Shown piece after piece: positions 38,506-48,579 of a stretch of DNA of 64,000 nt. Below the pieces are notes generated by a model. That model searched no databases. It saw only the letters and a program-made list of their open reading frames with translations, and was not told the origin of the DNA. The stretch is from Lachancea mirantina (Eukaryota; Ascomycota; Saccharomycetes; Saccharomycetales; Saccharomycetaceae), in assembly GCA_900074745.1 (NCBI GenBank), contig LT598468.1:868001-932000 (forward strand). Direction: 5' to 3'. Made by a program: the position numbers and the translations under genes. Each line of letters begins with the position of its first letter. Within the stretch, counting starts at the first letter, position 1.

Positions 38506-40236
38506 ATGAGTTTAATTGTCTATGGACGGACAAGCGGTCCCGATGAGTCCTCGGTGATCTTACATGATCCCAGTTCACATTCGCTCGTTATTTTAAACCG
38601 GATTTCTGGTGAAATTTCACTTGTAAGACGAATACGCAACGCTAAACCTGGTCTAGCAACTTCCGACAATGTTCCGGCAATTTCTGCGTATTGTTGTCCG
38701 CAGTGCGGCAGCGAAATCGGTACCCACACCCCAATTGACGAAACTCGGTTCTTTGTACACAAGAATTACTTCAAATTGTTGGAGCAGCAAGAAACCATTA
38801 CGTCCGGTGAATTATTGGAACACGCAATTCCTTCAAATCTTTTTACGCCCGGTTATTATCGTCGTTTTTTCAGAGAACTTTCGGTCTTGGGTAACGGAGC
38901 GCGCGGTTCGGTCTACAAAGTGGAACACGTTCTTATGAACAATCATTTGGGCATCTACGCCTTGAAAAAGATCCCAATTGGCAACGACTTGTCCTGGCTA
39001 GAATTGGGCATGCGAGAAGTCAAATTTTTGACATCTCTGACACACAGTAGTGCCAATTTGATCACATACAATCATGTCTGGCTAGAAATGGACGTTGGAT
39101 CTGGGATTGTTAATACGCGCAGCGGCGAGGGTAAAAAGCCGACCGAAATACCTTACGTGTTTATACTTCAGAAATATTGCCCCGGTGGTAATTTGGAAGA
39201 GACCATACAGGGAAAAGTTTATGACCGATTGTCTGCGCTGGATTCACCGGAAGTGAGAAAACGAAAGTTTAAGCAACGTCGTCATTTGGGAAAAACTGAT
39301 AAACAGACGCGTGGGCTAACGAATAGTCAACTGATATCAATTATGCGAGATTTAGCCTCTGGTTTGCAAGAACTGCATGATCTAAACATCATTCATCGAG
39401 ATTTAAAGCCTTCAAACTGTCTGCTCTTGGAAGAGTTCAGTTTGGATAAAGCCGATTACATGGGGAAACCCTTCCCCACCGTTGTCATCGGTGATTTTGG
39501 TGAAAGCCAATTGAGTGGTCAATTACGTGCTGCCACAGGCGCGACAGGAACTTTGGAGTTTACTGCACCCGAGGTGCTCATAATGGACTCCGACGAAGAA
39601 CACAGCTTTTCGCAGTTCACATTCAATTCTGACATGTATTCTCTCGGCATGATTTGCTATTTCCTGATCTTTGGTGAGCTTCCATTTCCGGAACACTCTA
39701 CGATGAAAGCACTAAAGTACTCAATCAAGCAATTCCATATAGACATCGACAGGGTAGCCGCAGATATCCATCGGAAGCGTGGTGCTAAAATTGACAAATC
39801 TCTCCTAGACTTGATGGTCGTCTTATTATCGCCCAAAGAAGAGGAACGACCCTCAGCCAGAGAAGTTGTCCAATTTTTGAACCAAATAGACCGTGAACCT
39901 CGACCAAAAGCTAGAGAAACCATCGATACAGCTATACCACCGTTAGAATCCGACAAACAACGAATCAAACCCTACCAATGGCTTCTTGGCCGAATCATTT
40001 CGGAAAAAGTCGTTATGCTGGTTTTCCTGTTGAATATGACAATGTTTGTCGGCCTATCGACTTTATCCCGCCTTCCAAATTCTATTAGACTATCGTATGC
40101 CTTTGTCCTGGGCATTTCGATACATTCTAGCTCGGATAAAAGACTGCGGAACGCCGCTTTCATCGTCCTAGGTTTCCTCATCATACTATACATCGACCGC
40201 TACAATCCCCAAGTGATTACCAGCTATAAAAAATAA
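38506..40236 (+). CDS. IKS1: Membrane-anchored protein kinase Iks1
   Basis: A 576-residue putative Ser/Thr kinase. A CPQCGSEIG zinc-ribbon-like motif precedes the kinase domain. The glycine loop GNGARGSVYKV is near residue 133, followed by the VAIK-type lysine in YALKKIP. The catalytic loop IIHRDLKPSN is near 297, DFGESQLSG near 330, and TGTLEFTAPEVL near 347. Large inserts separate the lobes, as in the Iks1 family. Two hydrophobic segments (about 503-525 and 546-565) end the protein and suggest membrane anchoring. It is shorter than S. cerevisiae YJL057C (667). The cellular role is poorly known even in S. cerevisiae. Followed on the same strand by BIT61. Confidence 0.93.
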   Translation: MSLIVYGRTSGPDESSVILHDPSSHSLVILNRISGEISLVRRIRNAKPGLATSDNVPAISAYCCPQCGSEIGTHTPIDETRFFVHKNYFKLLEQQETITSGELLEHAIPSNLFTPGYYRRFFRELSVLGNGARGSVYKVEHVLMNNHLGIYALKKIPIGNDLSWLELGMREVKFLTSLTHSSANLITYNHVWLEMDVGSGIVNTRSGEGKKPTEIPYVFILQKYCPGGNLEETIQGKVYDRLSALDSPEVRKRKFKQRRHLGKTDKQTRGLTNSQLISIMRDLASGLQELHDLNIIHRDLKPSNCLLLEEFSLDKADYMGKPFPTVVIGDFGESQLSGQLRAATGATGTLEFTAPEVLIMDSDEEHSFSQFTFNSDMYSLGMICYFLIFGELPFPEHSTMKALKYSIKQFHIDIDRVAADIHRKRGAKIDKSLLDLMVVLLSPKEEERPSAREVVQFLNQIDREPRPKARETIDTAIPPLESDKQRIKPYQWLLGRIISEKVVMLVFLLNMTMFVGLSTLSRLPNSIRLSYAFVLGISIHSSSDKRLRNAAFIVLGFLIILYIDRYNPQVITSYKK

Positions 40237-40409
40237 GAGATAGCATAACAAGAACTGGGTTTCACTGCTGTAAAATTCTTGAAAATACTTATCCATCGCA
40301 TTTACTTATATATTGTTATTAGGTCTAGTTCTAGTTAAGGTTAATATCAAGTCTCTAACTCTTGAAAACCAAGGCATCGACAGACTTCAGAAACCTGGAT
40401 ACTGAACGT

Positions 40410-42011
40410 ATGGAAGAAACCATTAGACGGAAACGGAGCTCGTCGGCAATTCCGTCAATTCCAAGATTAAACTTGAAAGAGAAAGGACCCGGAAGATCCA
40501 GGTTTTATAGCGTTTCTACAGAAGTTAGACCAGAGGAGACTGGATTGAGACGGGAAAACTCGGCAGAATCAAACAATTCACATAATGAAGCTACCTTTGT
40601 CACACTTCCCAGTTTGTCTAATGTGGGGTTTCAATCTATATTCCAAAATGCCGCTATGCGTAAGAGTCAACAGAGCATAGATTCGTCGGAAGAATATGGT
40701 GCTCAGCGAGCTGACGTAAGTCCGGCAACTTCACATCGAAGTAGTACCATTGGTAGCCAAACACCGCGTCCTAGCAATTCTCATAGTTCCACGAACGGCT
40801 CGCGGAAAAGATCAGAATCCAAGACTAATAGGTCTTTGCTGAGAATCTCGAACGACAAGATCGAAAAGACGTCACGATTATTCCATAATAACAACAACAA
40901 GAGCAATGTAAGTCTGTCGCCGTCTGCCTTGAATATTGGCCCCTCGTCCCAGAAGAGCCCGCTAACGCGGGCGGCGAGAAAATTGTTCCATAGAAGAAGT
41001 TCCTCTGCGACTTCGAAAAGCGATTCTTCCAGAACCTCACCCAACGTCAGTTCTTCAGCGTTTGGCAGATTTCTTCAAGGTCAATACAGCAAACATGTGA
41101 ACAGGAACTCAATGAATTATATCCACTCAGGACCAAATTTGGCGGATTCAACTAAGACTGGCTACGCTCTCAATGGAGCACATATGGGAAATGTCCCACT
41201 TCAATTGATCGAAGATGTAAGATTTGACGCCACGGATGTACATATGCTACATGACTTGATCAAGAATGTGAAATCTCTGGAATCCAATTACAAGGCTTTT
41301 ACCACCGCGGAACTTGAGGCTTTAATGGCGAATATATGGGGGATTCTTGGGAATGTGGTTTTATCACTGTTCAAAAACAAAGAATTATGGGATTTACCAG
41401 CTAAAGTTGAGGATATCAATCGGGTTTTTGAATTTTATATCAAACTGAAGACTGAATCCAAGGCAGCTTCATCTAGCATCAAGTTTCTTGCTGAAATAGT
41501 TGAGTTTCTGGCCACTTCTCTTTACATTCTCGAAAATGACATCGTTTTCAATTATAAGAATGAAAGCACAATCAACACGGCTTTGAAAAGACTTTGCGTT
41601 ATATGGGAAGTGTTTTATCACAATATATGTCGCAACGTCATTGCGCTTTTATTACCCCTAGACGTCAGTTTCCAAACGCATTCAAAATTTTGGGCAGATG
41701 CACAATCGGTGCCTCTAAGCGATTTAGGTACCAAAAGTCAAGGTGGGAATCTTTCTCTGGATTTGCTCTTGCTCAGAAGCTTCAGAGATTCGATTGTGTT
41801 ACCATACTATCACAGTTTTGTTGATAATCAGGTCGGGACCAGCAAAAACTTCCAAATGTATATTATGAATGAAGAAGAGGAAAAAGGTGTTACTCAGCAG
41901 GATAAGCTCGTTCTGTTGCAATGTTTCGGTTTATTGTCTTCGATCCAAACGAAAAACAAGGACCAGACGATTATAGACGATCTTCTTGCTGGTATCAGGA
42001 TGAGCATATGA
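40410..42011 (+). CDS. BIT61: TORC2 subunit Bit61/Bit2
   Basis: A 533-residue subunit of TOR complex 2, the single counterpart of the S. cerevisiae pair BIT61 (YJL058C) and BIT2 (YBR270C). The N-terminal ~230 residues are Ser/Asn-rich and disordered with many Arg-x-x-Ser sites. The conserved helical C-terminal half (residues ~270-530) includes DVHMLHDLIKNVKSLESNY and LEALMANIWGILGNVVLSLF. The open frame extends to an upstream TTG; the ATG here is the first in frame and starts MEETIRRKRSSS. The stop codon directly abuts that of convergent YHC3. Confidence 0.9.
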   Translation: MEETIRRKRSSSAIPSIPRLNLKEKGPGRSRFYSVSTEVRPEETGLRRENSAESNNSHNEATFVTLPSLSNVGFQSIFQNAAMRKSQQSIDSSEEYGAQRADVSPATSHRSSTIGSQTPRPSNSHSSTNGSRKRSESKTNRSLLRISNDKIEKTSRLFHNNNNKSNVSLSPSALNIGPSSQKSPLTRAARKLFHRRSSSATSKSDSSRTSPNVSSSAFGRFLQGQYSKHVNRNSMNYIHSGPNLADSTKTGYALNGAHMGNVPLQLIEDVRFDATDVHMLHDLIKNVKSLESNYKAFTTAELEALMANIWGILGNVVLSLFKNKELWDLPAKVEDINRVFEFYIKLKTESKAASSSIKFLAEIVEFLATSLYILENDIVFNYKNESTINTALKRLCVIWEVFYHNICRNVIALLLPLDVSFQTHSKFWADAQSVPLSDLGTKSQGGNLSLDLLLLRSFRDSIVLPYYHSFVDNQVGTSKNFQMYIMNEEEEKGVTQQDKLVLLQCFGLLSSIQTKNKDQTIIDDLLAGIRMSI

Positions 42012-43196
42012 TCACTCGAGCTCACACCAAGGTCGTCCTGACGTTACTTGATGTGCGCATAGTCGAGGTTCGAGTAAGATGCCGGAAAATGCTGCTAGTA
42101 AAGTCCCGAAGGAGTCGGACATTGACACGGCACCCAGCGAAAATTCTCGCTTGCTGGGCTCGATCTCTTCGATGATGTTGGTAAAAGTATTGACGTATGA
42201 CGCTCCTCCCAGGAGACCCTCATAAACGACCAAAAGCATTATGATCCAGACAGAATCGAACATGTAATTCCAGGATTGCAATAAACAGAAGATAAGGTTA
42301 ACGCCTTGGAGGATACTCAGAAGGTAAAGCTTTTTCAATCTGATGTAATGAGCGCTCGATCTGGAAATGAAGACACCCAATTGGTACAGAGTACCATAAG
42401 TGACATAAATGTCTCTGTACTTGTGGAAGAAAAATGGGTATGAATGTTTGTCATCAAGCGGGAATAACAAGGTCGGAGATACACCTTGATTGATAAGGTA
42501 TTCGAAGAAGTAAACGGATGAAAGTGGTAACATGTAGGGTTGTACCACAGGTTTGACTTCCCGTACTGTTTGTAAAAAATGTGCTAGGAATATGGTACTG
42601 CTGCGAACAGGATCCGAGACCTCCGGGGCAGCTTCTGGCACCGAGTCTTCCGTGTCGACAATGGTCTCATAGGCATAGTTTTGATCCAGCCTGAAAAACA
42701 ACAAAAATCCAAAGGGTAAGACACTGAATACCAGCAGTGAGAGTCCGATGGGTAATTTGAATATGGAGGTTAAAAGCATGTAAACACTGCTCCCAACAAG
42801 ACCTGCACCTCCTGTCCCGGAACTCCAGCCATTGAGACTCACGTGCTCGTAGTAATGGGCCAGTTGCAAGAACGTTACCTCACCAAGCCCGGAAGAAAAA
42901 GACGCCAGAATAATACCCATTTGACACACTGCGAGTCGTCGCATGGAAACCATGATCATGCCACCTACGCTCAACAAAACCAGCACCCAAATCCGTTGTC
43001 GATATGAAATGCGATGTATAAAGAACGGAGCAGAGCATTTGACGATAAAAGAGGGCAAGATATCGACCAAAAGGACTAAAGATTTCGGGAGATTGGGTCC
43101 CACTATATCGGCTGCGGCCGATATAATTACAACGTAAAGCACGTTATTGATAAGCCCAAAGATCCAGAAGTACCAGAACACAGTTCTGCCCTTCAT
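42012..43196 (-). CDS. YHC3: Vacuolar CLN3/battenin homolog Yhc3 (Btn1)
   Basis: A 394-residue multi-pass protein of the battenin (CLN3) family. The yeast protein sits in the vacuole/endosomal system and affects vacuolar pH and arginine transport. About ten hydrophobic segments span the chain. Family marks are FWIFGLINNVLYVVIISAA at the N-terminus and the SSGTGGAGLVGS loop near residue 130. The CVF-type end NTFTNIIEEIEPSKREFSLG follows near 340. Lengths agree with S. cerevisiae YJL059W (408). Convergent with BIT61 with no spacer at all. Confidence 0.95.
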   Translation of the reverse strand: MKGRTVFWYFWIFGLINNVLYVVIISAAADIVGPNLPKSLVLLVDILPSFIVKCSAPFFIHRISYRQRIWVLVLLSVGGMIMVSMRRLAVCQMGIILASFSSGLGEVTFLQLAHYYEHVSLNGWSSGTGGAGLVGSSVYMLLTSIFKLPIGLSLLVFSVLPFGFLLFFRLDQNYAYETIVDTEDSVPEAAPEVSDPVRSSTIFLAHFLQTVREVKPVVQPYMLPLSSVYFFEYLINQGVSPTLLFPLDDKHSYPFFFHKYRDIYVTYGTLYQLGVFISRSSAHYIRLKKLYLLSILQGVNLIFCLLQSWNYMFDSVWIIMLLVVYEGLLGGASYVNTFTNIIEEIEPSKREFSLGAVSMSDSFGTLLAAFSGILLEPRLCAHQVTSGRPWCELE

Positions 43197-45072
43197 GATT
43201 CAACAAGAGGTGCTTAAGAGAATGCTTTAGGGACGCTTCAAAGTTGTTCTTTTGCAGATGGAGGTTAGATGTCAAGGGTTATCTTCTTGGATATTAGGTG
43301 ATTATTTTGTACGAAGCCCCAACTCGTTACTCACTACACTCAGTACCCAGTTCTCGGTTTAACTCATCGACATTGAAAGCGTTTCGTCAAAATTTCAAGA
43401 ATGCTTAAGGCGCTTTAAGCCTATAAATAGCAGAATTGGTTAAGGTTGAAAGGAGCACCCGATAGGTGGTCGAACGGTATTGACTTTATAACGAGTCACG
43501 TGCCCAAGTTGGTTGAATAGCATTTGGAATGCTTGAATAAGCCCCGAAAGCTATAAAAGTCCAACCAATCTCCATGATGACCGAGAAATACCCTTAATAT
43601 CTAGTAAAACCTTTAATATAAGAGAAACAGCTTAAGGGGGAGCGTTTTTATTTTTTATCTTGTCAGAACTGATATGTGATTAATGGAATTGAAACTTCTA
43701 AAATCGTGTGGAAAAGACGTTGCGGCAGCTAAAAGGGAGAGTGTAGCGCAGTTAGAATAACCCGAGGAGAAATGTGTCCCTCTACCTCCTGGAAAGAGCC
43801 TACGAAAAGTGGCGATCATCAAGATGGGTTGTTGACGAGGATATCACGTGATCATGATGACAGAATAAAATACAAGATAATTGAATCGGCGATTTAAACT
43901 CAACTCAACAAGATGCTATGACAGTGAGTGAAATGCCAATGATGGCCATCTAATAACTGCATAACCACAGCCAAATATGCGACAATGAATGACGACACTA
44001 GTTTAACGCTTGTCACCCTTACTCATTGCGAATGGATATGATATCGGGAAAAACGATACTCCAAGAATGATATAGAGGAGGACATGACTAGTCTTCGAGA
44101 ATATTATTTCTTAATCGCGCAGAGAAGAGTACTCAATACCCGATATATTTGCGGAACTACAAATATGTGATCGACTTGGAAGGTTGTCTACCTGCCATGT
44201 TAATCCTCAAAATTTTTCAATATGTTTGGTATCCAGCGGTGGTTGGCTTGAAACCGTACTTTGTATGCATTATCGCCTAGTTGGCACCTGACGTTACTCA
44301 TTGAGTACTCATGTACGTAACAAGCGATAATGCATGGTGCCGTCACAAGTGAGAAATGATATTAGTAACCATTGGCGACAATAGGATCCGTAAATGATGA
44401 TATGTATTTATTCATTTTCGTAGGGAGCAACTAAAAGGGCATGAATCGAGTTGTTTGAATAGATAACGGCACACCAAGAAAACAACCGACGGATTCATAT
44501 AGGTCAGACATGGTTCCATTATATCGTCTACAAGCGAGCAATTAGCCAAATTTCCGAACTGGCTTAACAAAATATCCGTTTAAAGTGATATGATCAACAT
44601 CTCGAGTTGGTCGTGAAGAAAGACCATATGCGTCTATAGTGATATTTAGTATCATCACATGACACTTCAAGCTAGATGATCGATATATTCGCAGAGGCGT
44701 TTCTACAGAGCAGTACGGCGACCTTGCAATTTGATTGAAGTAGCGGTATCCTTGCTAAGATATTTAACCTCATTTTGTTGAAATTTTTGATTTCCCAGCC
44801 GCATATGTCCCAAGATCATGGTAAAACAACTCAATAAACTGCTAAACAAAAGCGATTCTTGGCATATATAACAAAGAACCCATTTGAAAAGTTGCCTAGG
44901 ACCATGACGACTACCTATTAATATTAATCGTCTTTTGACCTGCTCACACTTTGTCATTTATCTTTGTCATTAGATATCTACAAGGTCTCTACATTGAAAT
45001 TTTTAATGAAAATCACATCACATAGTTGACATCTCCATCGACTTCTCACATTAGACATCCAACAAACCCATC
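43197..45072. other. Longest intergenic region, YHC3 / MRPL37
   Basis: Nearly 1.9 kb between divergent start codons. It contains CACGTG sites at 43497 and 43855, a TATAAATAG-like box near 43422, a 41-codon ATG frame at 43772-43897 and the 12-bp inverted repeat at 44265-44335. I found no tRNA and no CDEIII-like element to make it a centromere. A non-coding RNA or replication origin is possible but unsupported. Confidence 0.5.
44265..44335. repeat. 12-bp inverted repeat with palindromic spacer
   Basis: ATGCATTATCGC (44265-44276) pairs perfectly with GCGATAATGCAT (44324-44335) across 47 nt. The spacer has its own symmetric pieces (GTTAC/GTAAC, ACTCATTGAGT). A GGCACC follows the left arm and its complement GGTGCC follows the right arm. 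Confidence 0.8.
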
Positions 45073-45387
45073 ATGTCACTTCTACGTCTGGAAATGCGTC
45101 GATTGTTTTCGAAGAGTTGCAAATACCTAGCGCAACAGGCTTCGGCGTTGCCAAACGTGCCATCTTCGTGTCCTGCTGGAACACCGCTAAATCTACAAAT
45201 CAAGAAAGCTGGGAAAGAACCCGTGGCTCTTGAAGACTCAGAGTACCCAGAATGGCTCTGGAAAGTGTTAGATGACAAAGCACAACGCAAAAAACTGGCA
45301 CAGGACCCTTTGAAACTGCGCAGGAAGCAACTCAGAAAGACAAATCGTGAAAACATAAAGCAGACTAATTTCCTGTCTAAAATATAG
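45073..45387 (+). CDS. MRPL37: Mitochondrial ribosomal protein of the large subunit mL54 (Mrpl37)
   Basis: A 104-residue mitoribosomal protein. After a presequence ([20 protein letters not shown]) comes the conserved [15 protein letters not shown] and the signature [18 protein letters not shown], then a basic helix [14 protein letters not shown]. The length is the same as S. cerevisiae YBR268W (105). Its partner from the YBR block, SDH8 (YBR269C), lies just beyond NUP82, showing how the two S. cerevisiae regions interleave. Confidence 0.95.
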   Translation: MSLLRLEMRRLFSKSCKYLAQQASALPNVPSSCPAGTPLNLQIKKAGKEPVALEDSEYPEWLWKVLDDKAQRKKLAQDPLKLRRKQLRKTNRENIKQTNFLSKI

Positions 45388-45628
45388 AATTAGACCCATT
45401 TATCGATGTACATAGTTTAAAGTTTAGTGGATAAGCTCGGATCCGTGAATGACTCTCACGAATGGCTGGTTTGGCCACGTCTGGTGTTGTCTTCTCCAGT
45501 TCCAAATCCTCGGTAATCAACAACGAATATTAGATTTTTCAGTATCTCATTGAATCAAGAAAACTTAATCACTAGGAAGCCAGCAAACTGAACTTGACCA
45601 GCTTTGCAAGCTCCCAGCTCACGTAGTA

Positions 45629-47716
45629 ATGTCGGCACAGGATCATCCGATTTTCAAGGGAAGTTTGAGCGGTGGGAACGCACCATTACGTTTTTATCTG
45701 TCGTCTAAAAATGGATCCAAAGTTTTCGTGCTGCAGGGAAATTCACTGAGATGGCAGTCTTCGAACAGCCAAAATTACGAGTTCTTGGATTTTGAAGCGC
45801 TGGAAAACTACTCAAATGCTGTGCTTAATGATTCCGGTACTTTACTCTGTCTTTACAACGCTACCAAAATTCAAGTCGTGAGCACCGTTTCCGGTGAAAA
45901 ATCATCTCAAGTCTACTACCTTTCCTCCGAAAACGGCTTCAAGCAGGTCTTGTGGCATCCCAGCGGCAAGTTAGATGCATGCTTGGTTGTACTAGACTGT
46001 CAAAATGCCGTGTCGCTTTATGAGCTGCATCTTTTGAATTATCAAACCCCGACAACCGTATTCAATCGCCCAGCAGATTTGCTTGGAATATCCGACGTAC
46101 TTGAGATTGCATCATGTGCATTTGGTTCTGACGGTTTGACACTTTACGTGCTTGACATCGGTAATGGAGGCGACGTTTATGCGCTATATCCGTGCTTACC
46201 GCAACAAATTGCAGTCAAGCCGGAGCTCGTAGAACGTGGATTACAGAAAGCGCTGATAGATTACAATTCGTTGACGTCTGAGATGGATTCCAACATAAAG
46301 AGAAACATTATCAAAGAATTGAGACTTTTTTTGAGCTGGAAGGAACAACTGAAGCGAGACAAAACTGCCGAACATGACGAAATCGTGTTTGAGTGTTCAG
46401 AAAACATTAGAGCTGTTGGGTTCCAGGGCCCTTTCACTATCAATCCGTTTCCGGAAAGATTGTACATGGCCACTGCTGAAACCGTCAAAGTGGCTCATTT
46501 AAGGCGCACCCAAAGCGACGTTCTTCTAATAGGCTTCAATGAGGGCACCACTTTGATGTGTTTCCCAGACCTTGAGCCAGCTATGTCGTGGGAACCGTCT
46601 AATTATGCGTACAACAACTCGTTAGTTTTGGCACAGGAACTTAACAGCGGCACCGATAGGCTGAGAGACGTTGTGGACGGGACTATCATTTGCGACAGCG
46701 ACAAGCGTACAACCTATTTCTTTGCCCACGATTTTCTGGAAACTTTCGATAGATGTCTCGAGGAGTGCAACATTAATGGGCTAGTGTCTGGCGATGCGCA
46801 ACCACTGGAAGGTTTCAAGGTTGATCAGCATTTCAACAGTTTTGGACTTTGGTCTTTTGATGGATCCTGTTTGATATCTGCTTCCAACGCTTCTATTTCA
46901 ACACACAAGTTATCAGCCGAAACGAAGCCAGCTAGCACCGAGCGACATGAAGAAGAAAAAGACACATTGGAACCAGAATTGCCCATGTTTCAATTCTCAT
47001 CTCCTTTGCAAGAAATTGAAGCTTCAGTAAACAGAGCTACAACTCAAAGCAGGCAGCCTTTGTCTGTTTCTATTCCATCAGATTTAAAAGGTATGCCATT
47101 GAAAAATGATCGGAACGAAGAACACTTAGCGTTGTTAACGTTGGCAGTGGCTCAAATTATGGATCGCATTTCTTTGCTACAACAGGTTGCGTTCTTACTG
47201 CATTCACGACTAAAACAGCAACAATCAATCTTTGCAGAACAAGTTAGTCTCGTAGCGAAGGTCTCCAACAAAAAGGCAAAAATCATGAGCAAGAAGAAGG
47301 CCCAAGAAAATGCGTGGGCTCGCGTCACGGAACGTGACACCAAGATAGCCAGTCGCATGTCCCATTTAAGGCAGAAGTTAGATGAAACCTTTGAACGATG
47401 TTCTCAACAAAACAGACCAATCTCAAGATCGGAACTGCGTTGGTTTTCGGAACTGCGGTCCCAAGTACTACTTTTCAATAAGTTCGTGCTTACGCAACAG
47501 AACCTGCGAGAGGAAGTGTCATTTTTTAAGAACGACTACGAGTATGTCATGCTAAATTCGCCCAAGACCGAGGACACAAGGGCGCCCTGGGACGATTTAC
47601 AAAGACTGCTGGAAATCGATCGTCGACTGATCGGAGAATGCAGCACAGAGCTTACTAAAGCGGCCAACGAACTCGACGTCAAGCTGAACACAGGAGTTCA
47701 AAATTTAACAATTTAA
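45629..47716 (+). CDS. NUP82: Nucleoporin Nup82
   Basis: A 695-residue linker nucleoporin of the cytoplasmic face of the pore, partner of Nup159 and Nsp1 in mRNA export. The first ~440 residues form the beta-propeller (start HPIFKGSLSGG; FLDFEALENYSNAVLN). The C-terminal region from about 490 to 690 is helical and coiled-coil (LAVAQIMDRISLLQQVAFLL; KKKAQENAWARVTERDTKI). The length is near S. cerevisiae YJL061W (713). Confidence 0.93.
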   Translation: MSAQDHPIFKGSLSGGNAPLRFYLSSKNGSKVFVLQGNSLRWQSSNSQNYEFLDFEALENYSNAVLNDSGTLLCLYNATKIQVVSTVSGEKSSQVYYLSSENGFKQVLWHPSGKLDACLVVLDCQNAVSLYELHLLNYQTPTTVFNRPADLLGISDVLEIASCAFGSDGLTLYVLDIGNGGDVYALYPCLPQQIAVKPELVERGLQKALIDYNSLTSEMDSNIKRNIIKELRLFLSWKEQLKRDKTAEHDEIVFECSENIRAVGFQGPFTINPFPERLYMATAETVKVAHLRRTQSDVLLIGFNEGTTLMCFPDLEPAMSWEPSNYAYNNSLVLAQELNSGTDRLRDVVDGTIICDSDKRTTYFFAHDFLETFDRCLEECNINGLVSGDAQPLEGFKVDQHFNSFGLWSFDGSCLISASNASISTHKLSAETKPASTERHEEEKDTLEPELPMFQFSSPLQEIEASVNRATTQSRQPLSVSIPSDLKGMPLKNDRNEEHLALLTLAVAQIMDRISLLQQVAFLLHSRLKQQQSIFAEQVSLVAKVSNKKAKIMSKKKAQENAWARVTERDTKIASRMSHLRQKLDETFERCSQQNRPISRSELRWFSELRSQVLLFNKFVLTQQNLREEVSFFKNDYEYVMLNSPKTEDTRAPWDDLQRLLEIDRRLIGECSTELTKAANELDVKLNTGVQNLTI

Positions 47717-47775
47717 TTAAATACAGAACAATCCAATTACGAGCATTTCGAGTCTCCAAGAGGAGTAACGCCCCT

Positions 47776-48207
47776 TCAAAAATCCGTTACCCTTCCGTTG
47801 AAGGAGTAATCTCCATAACGTAACGGATCCTGCTTGGGACCTCCTTTTTCGCCTGTCTTGGGATTGACGTCGCCCGAGAACTCTGGCAAAGTCCGCGTGA
47901 ACTCCGGAGAAAACCCACCAACGTCATTTTTCAAAATTGGAGAGTTCGCACTTTCCTTCGTCGTGTCGTTTTCAATAGAAGCATTATACTGCTCAATGGC
48001 CTCCTGCGACATGGCGACTTTCTGCAAACGCTCGAACTCTTCCTGATCCTCATCGGCGAGTTTTGGAGGTCCCGGCGCTTCTTTCGTGTTGAAACCACGC
48101 CAACCTTGCCAAGCTGTTGCGACAAAATGTGCGGGAAATCGCGCTAGAGAACTCCCAACCACACCACTCCTCGTGTAACTCAAATATCTGACACTAGATC
48201 CAGTCAT
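47776..48207 (-). CDS. SDH8: Succinate dehydrogenase assembly factor Sdh8 (SDHAF4)
   Basis: A 143-residue mitochondrial chaperone for flavinated Sdh1. The N-terminus is basic (MTGSSVRYLSYTRSG, then further Arg/Ser) and fits a presequence. The conserved SDHAF4 C-terminus is intact: EFSGDVNPKTGEKGGPKQDP followed by LRYGDYSFNGRVTDF. The upstream frame starts at TTG, so the ATG at 48207 is used; length then equals S. cerevisiae YBR269C (138). Convergent with NUP82, divergent from BNA3. Confidence 0.94.
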   Translation of the reverse strand: MTGSSVRYLSYTRSGVVGSSLARFPAHFVATAWQGWRGFNTKEAPGPPKLADEDQEEFERLQKVAMSQEAIEQYNASIENDTTKESANSPILKNDVGGFSPEFTRTLPEFSGDVNPKTGEKGGPKQDPLRYGDYSFNGRVTDF

Positions 48208-48393
48208 ATACAGCTTATATACAATCTTTTTTAATGATGAACACAAATCTAGTCCGTTTGCGAGGTTATCACTAAGTTCTTCACTGATTCCTTACTGGCC
48301 TTAACTGCTCAAAGTTACCGAATATCATATTTCAGAGTCACATGACTTCATAAGATACATATACCATCGTACGAGAATCTGGGGGAAAAAACC

Positions 48394-48401
48394 TATAAAA
48401 G
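48394..48401 (+). promoter_or_regulatory. TATA box of BNA3
   Basis: Consensus TATAAAAG, 186 bp before the first in-frame ATG and 306 bp before the conserved start. Confidence 0.6.
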
Positions 48402-48562
48402 GCCGAAAACACGGCAGTATATTTTTCTTTCTCGCTTTCCATTAGCCGCCCAACACAGGAAGAAATCAAGGTTCAAGACTACTTATATTATATAGAGTAT
48501 TTACCTTAGAGAGATGCAGATGATAGCGATAGGAATTGGCTAGGTAGAGTGTGTTGTGGGTC

Positions 48563-48568
48563 ATGTGA
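48563..48568 (+). promoter_or_regulatory. Minimal start-stop upstream frame (ATG TGA)
   Basis: An ATG immediately followed by TGA lies 11 bp before the first in-frame BNA3 ATG and after a 9-codon upstream frame at 48514. Such start-stop elements are known to stall or block scanning ribosomes. Confidence 0.45.
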
Positions 48569-48579
48569 GGAGGTATCAA

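Larger units (their letters stand above)
48208..48579. promoter_or_regulatory. SDH8/BNA3 divergent promoter with upstream start codons
   Basis: The spacer holds a TATAAAAG for BNA3 at 48394-48401. Downstream are a 9-codon upstream frame (48514-48543) and an ATG directly followed by TGA (48563-48568), both before the first in-frame BNA3 ATG. Confidence 0.6.

Noticed and set aside
40340-40409. Intron upstream of BIT61 (CTCTAAC near 40345)
   Set aside because: The branch-like site is off consensus and no donor with an upstream ATG exon was found.
43772-43897. 41-codon ATG frame in the YHC3/MRPL37 gap
   Set aside because: Short, unrecognised, and one of several such frames expected by chance in 1.9 kb.
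43853-44570. Possible point centromere (ATCACGTGAT near 43853, TTCCGAA near 44555)
   Set aside because: The two motifs are about 700 bp apart with no AT-rich CDEII of the right length, and the CDEIII context does not fit.
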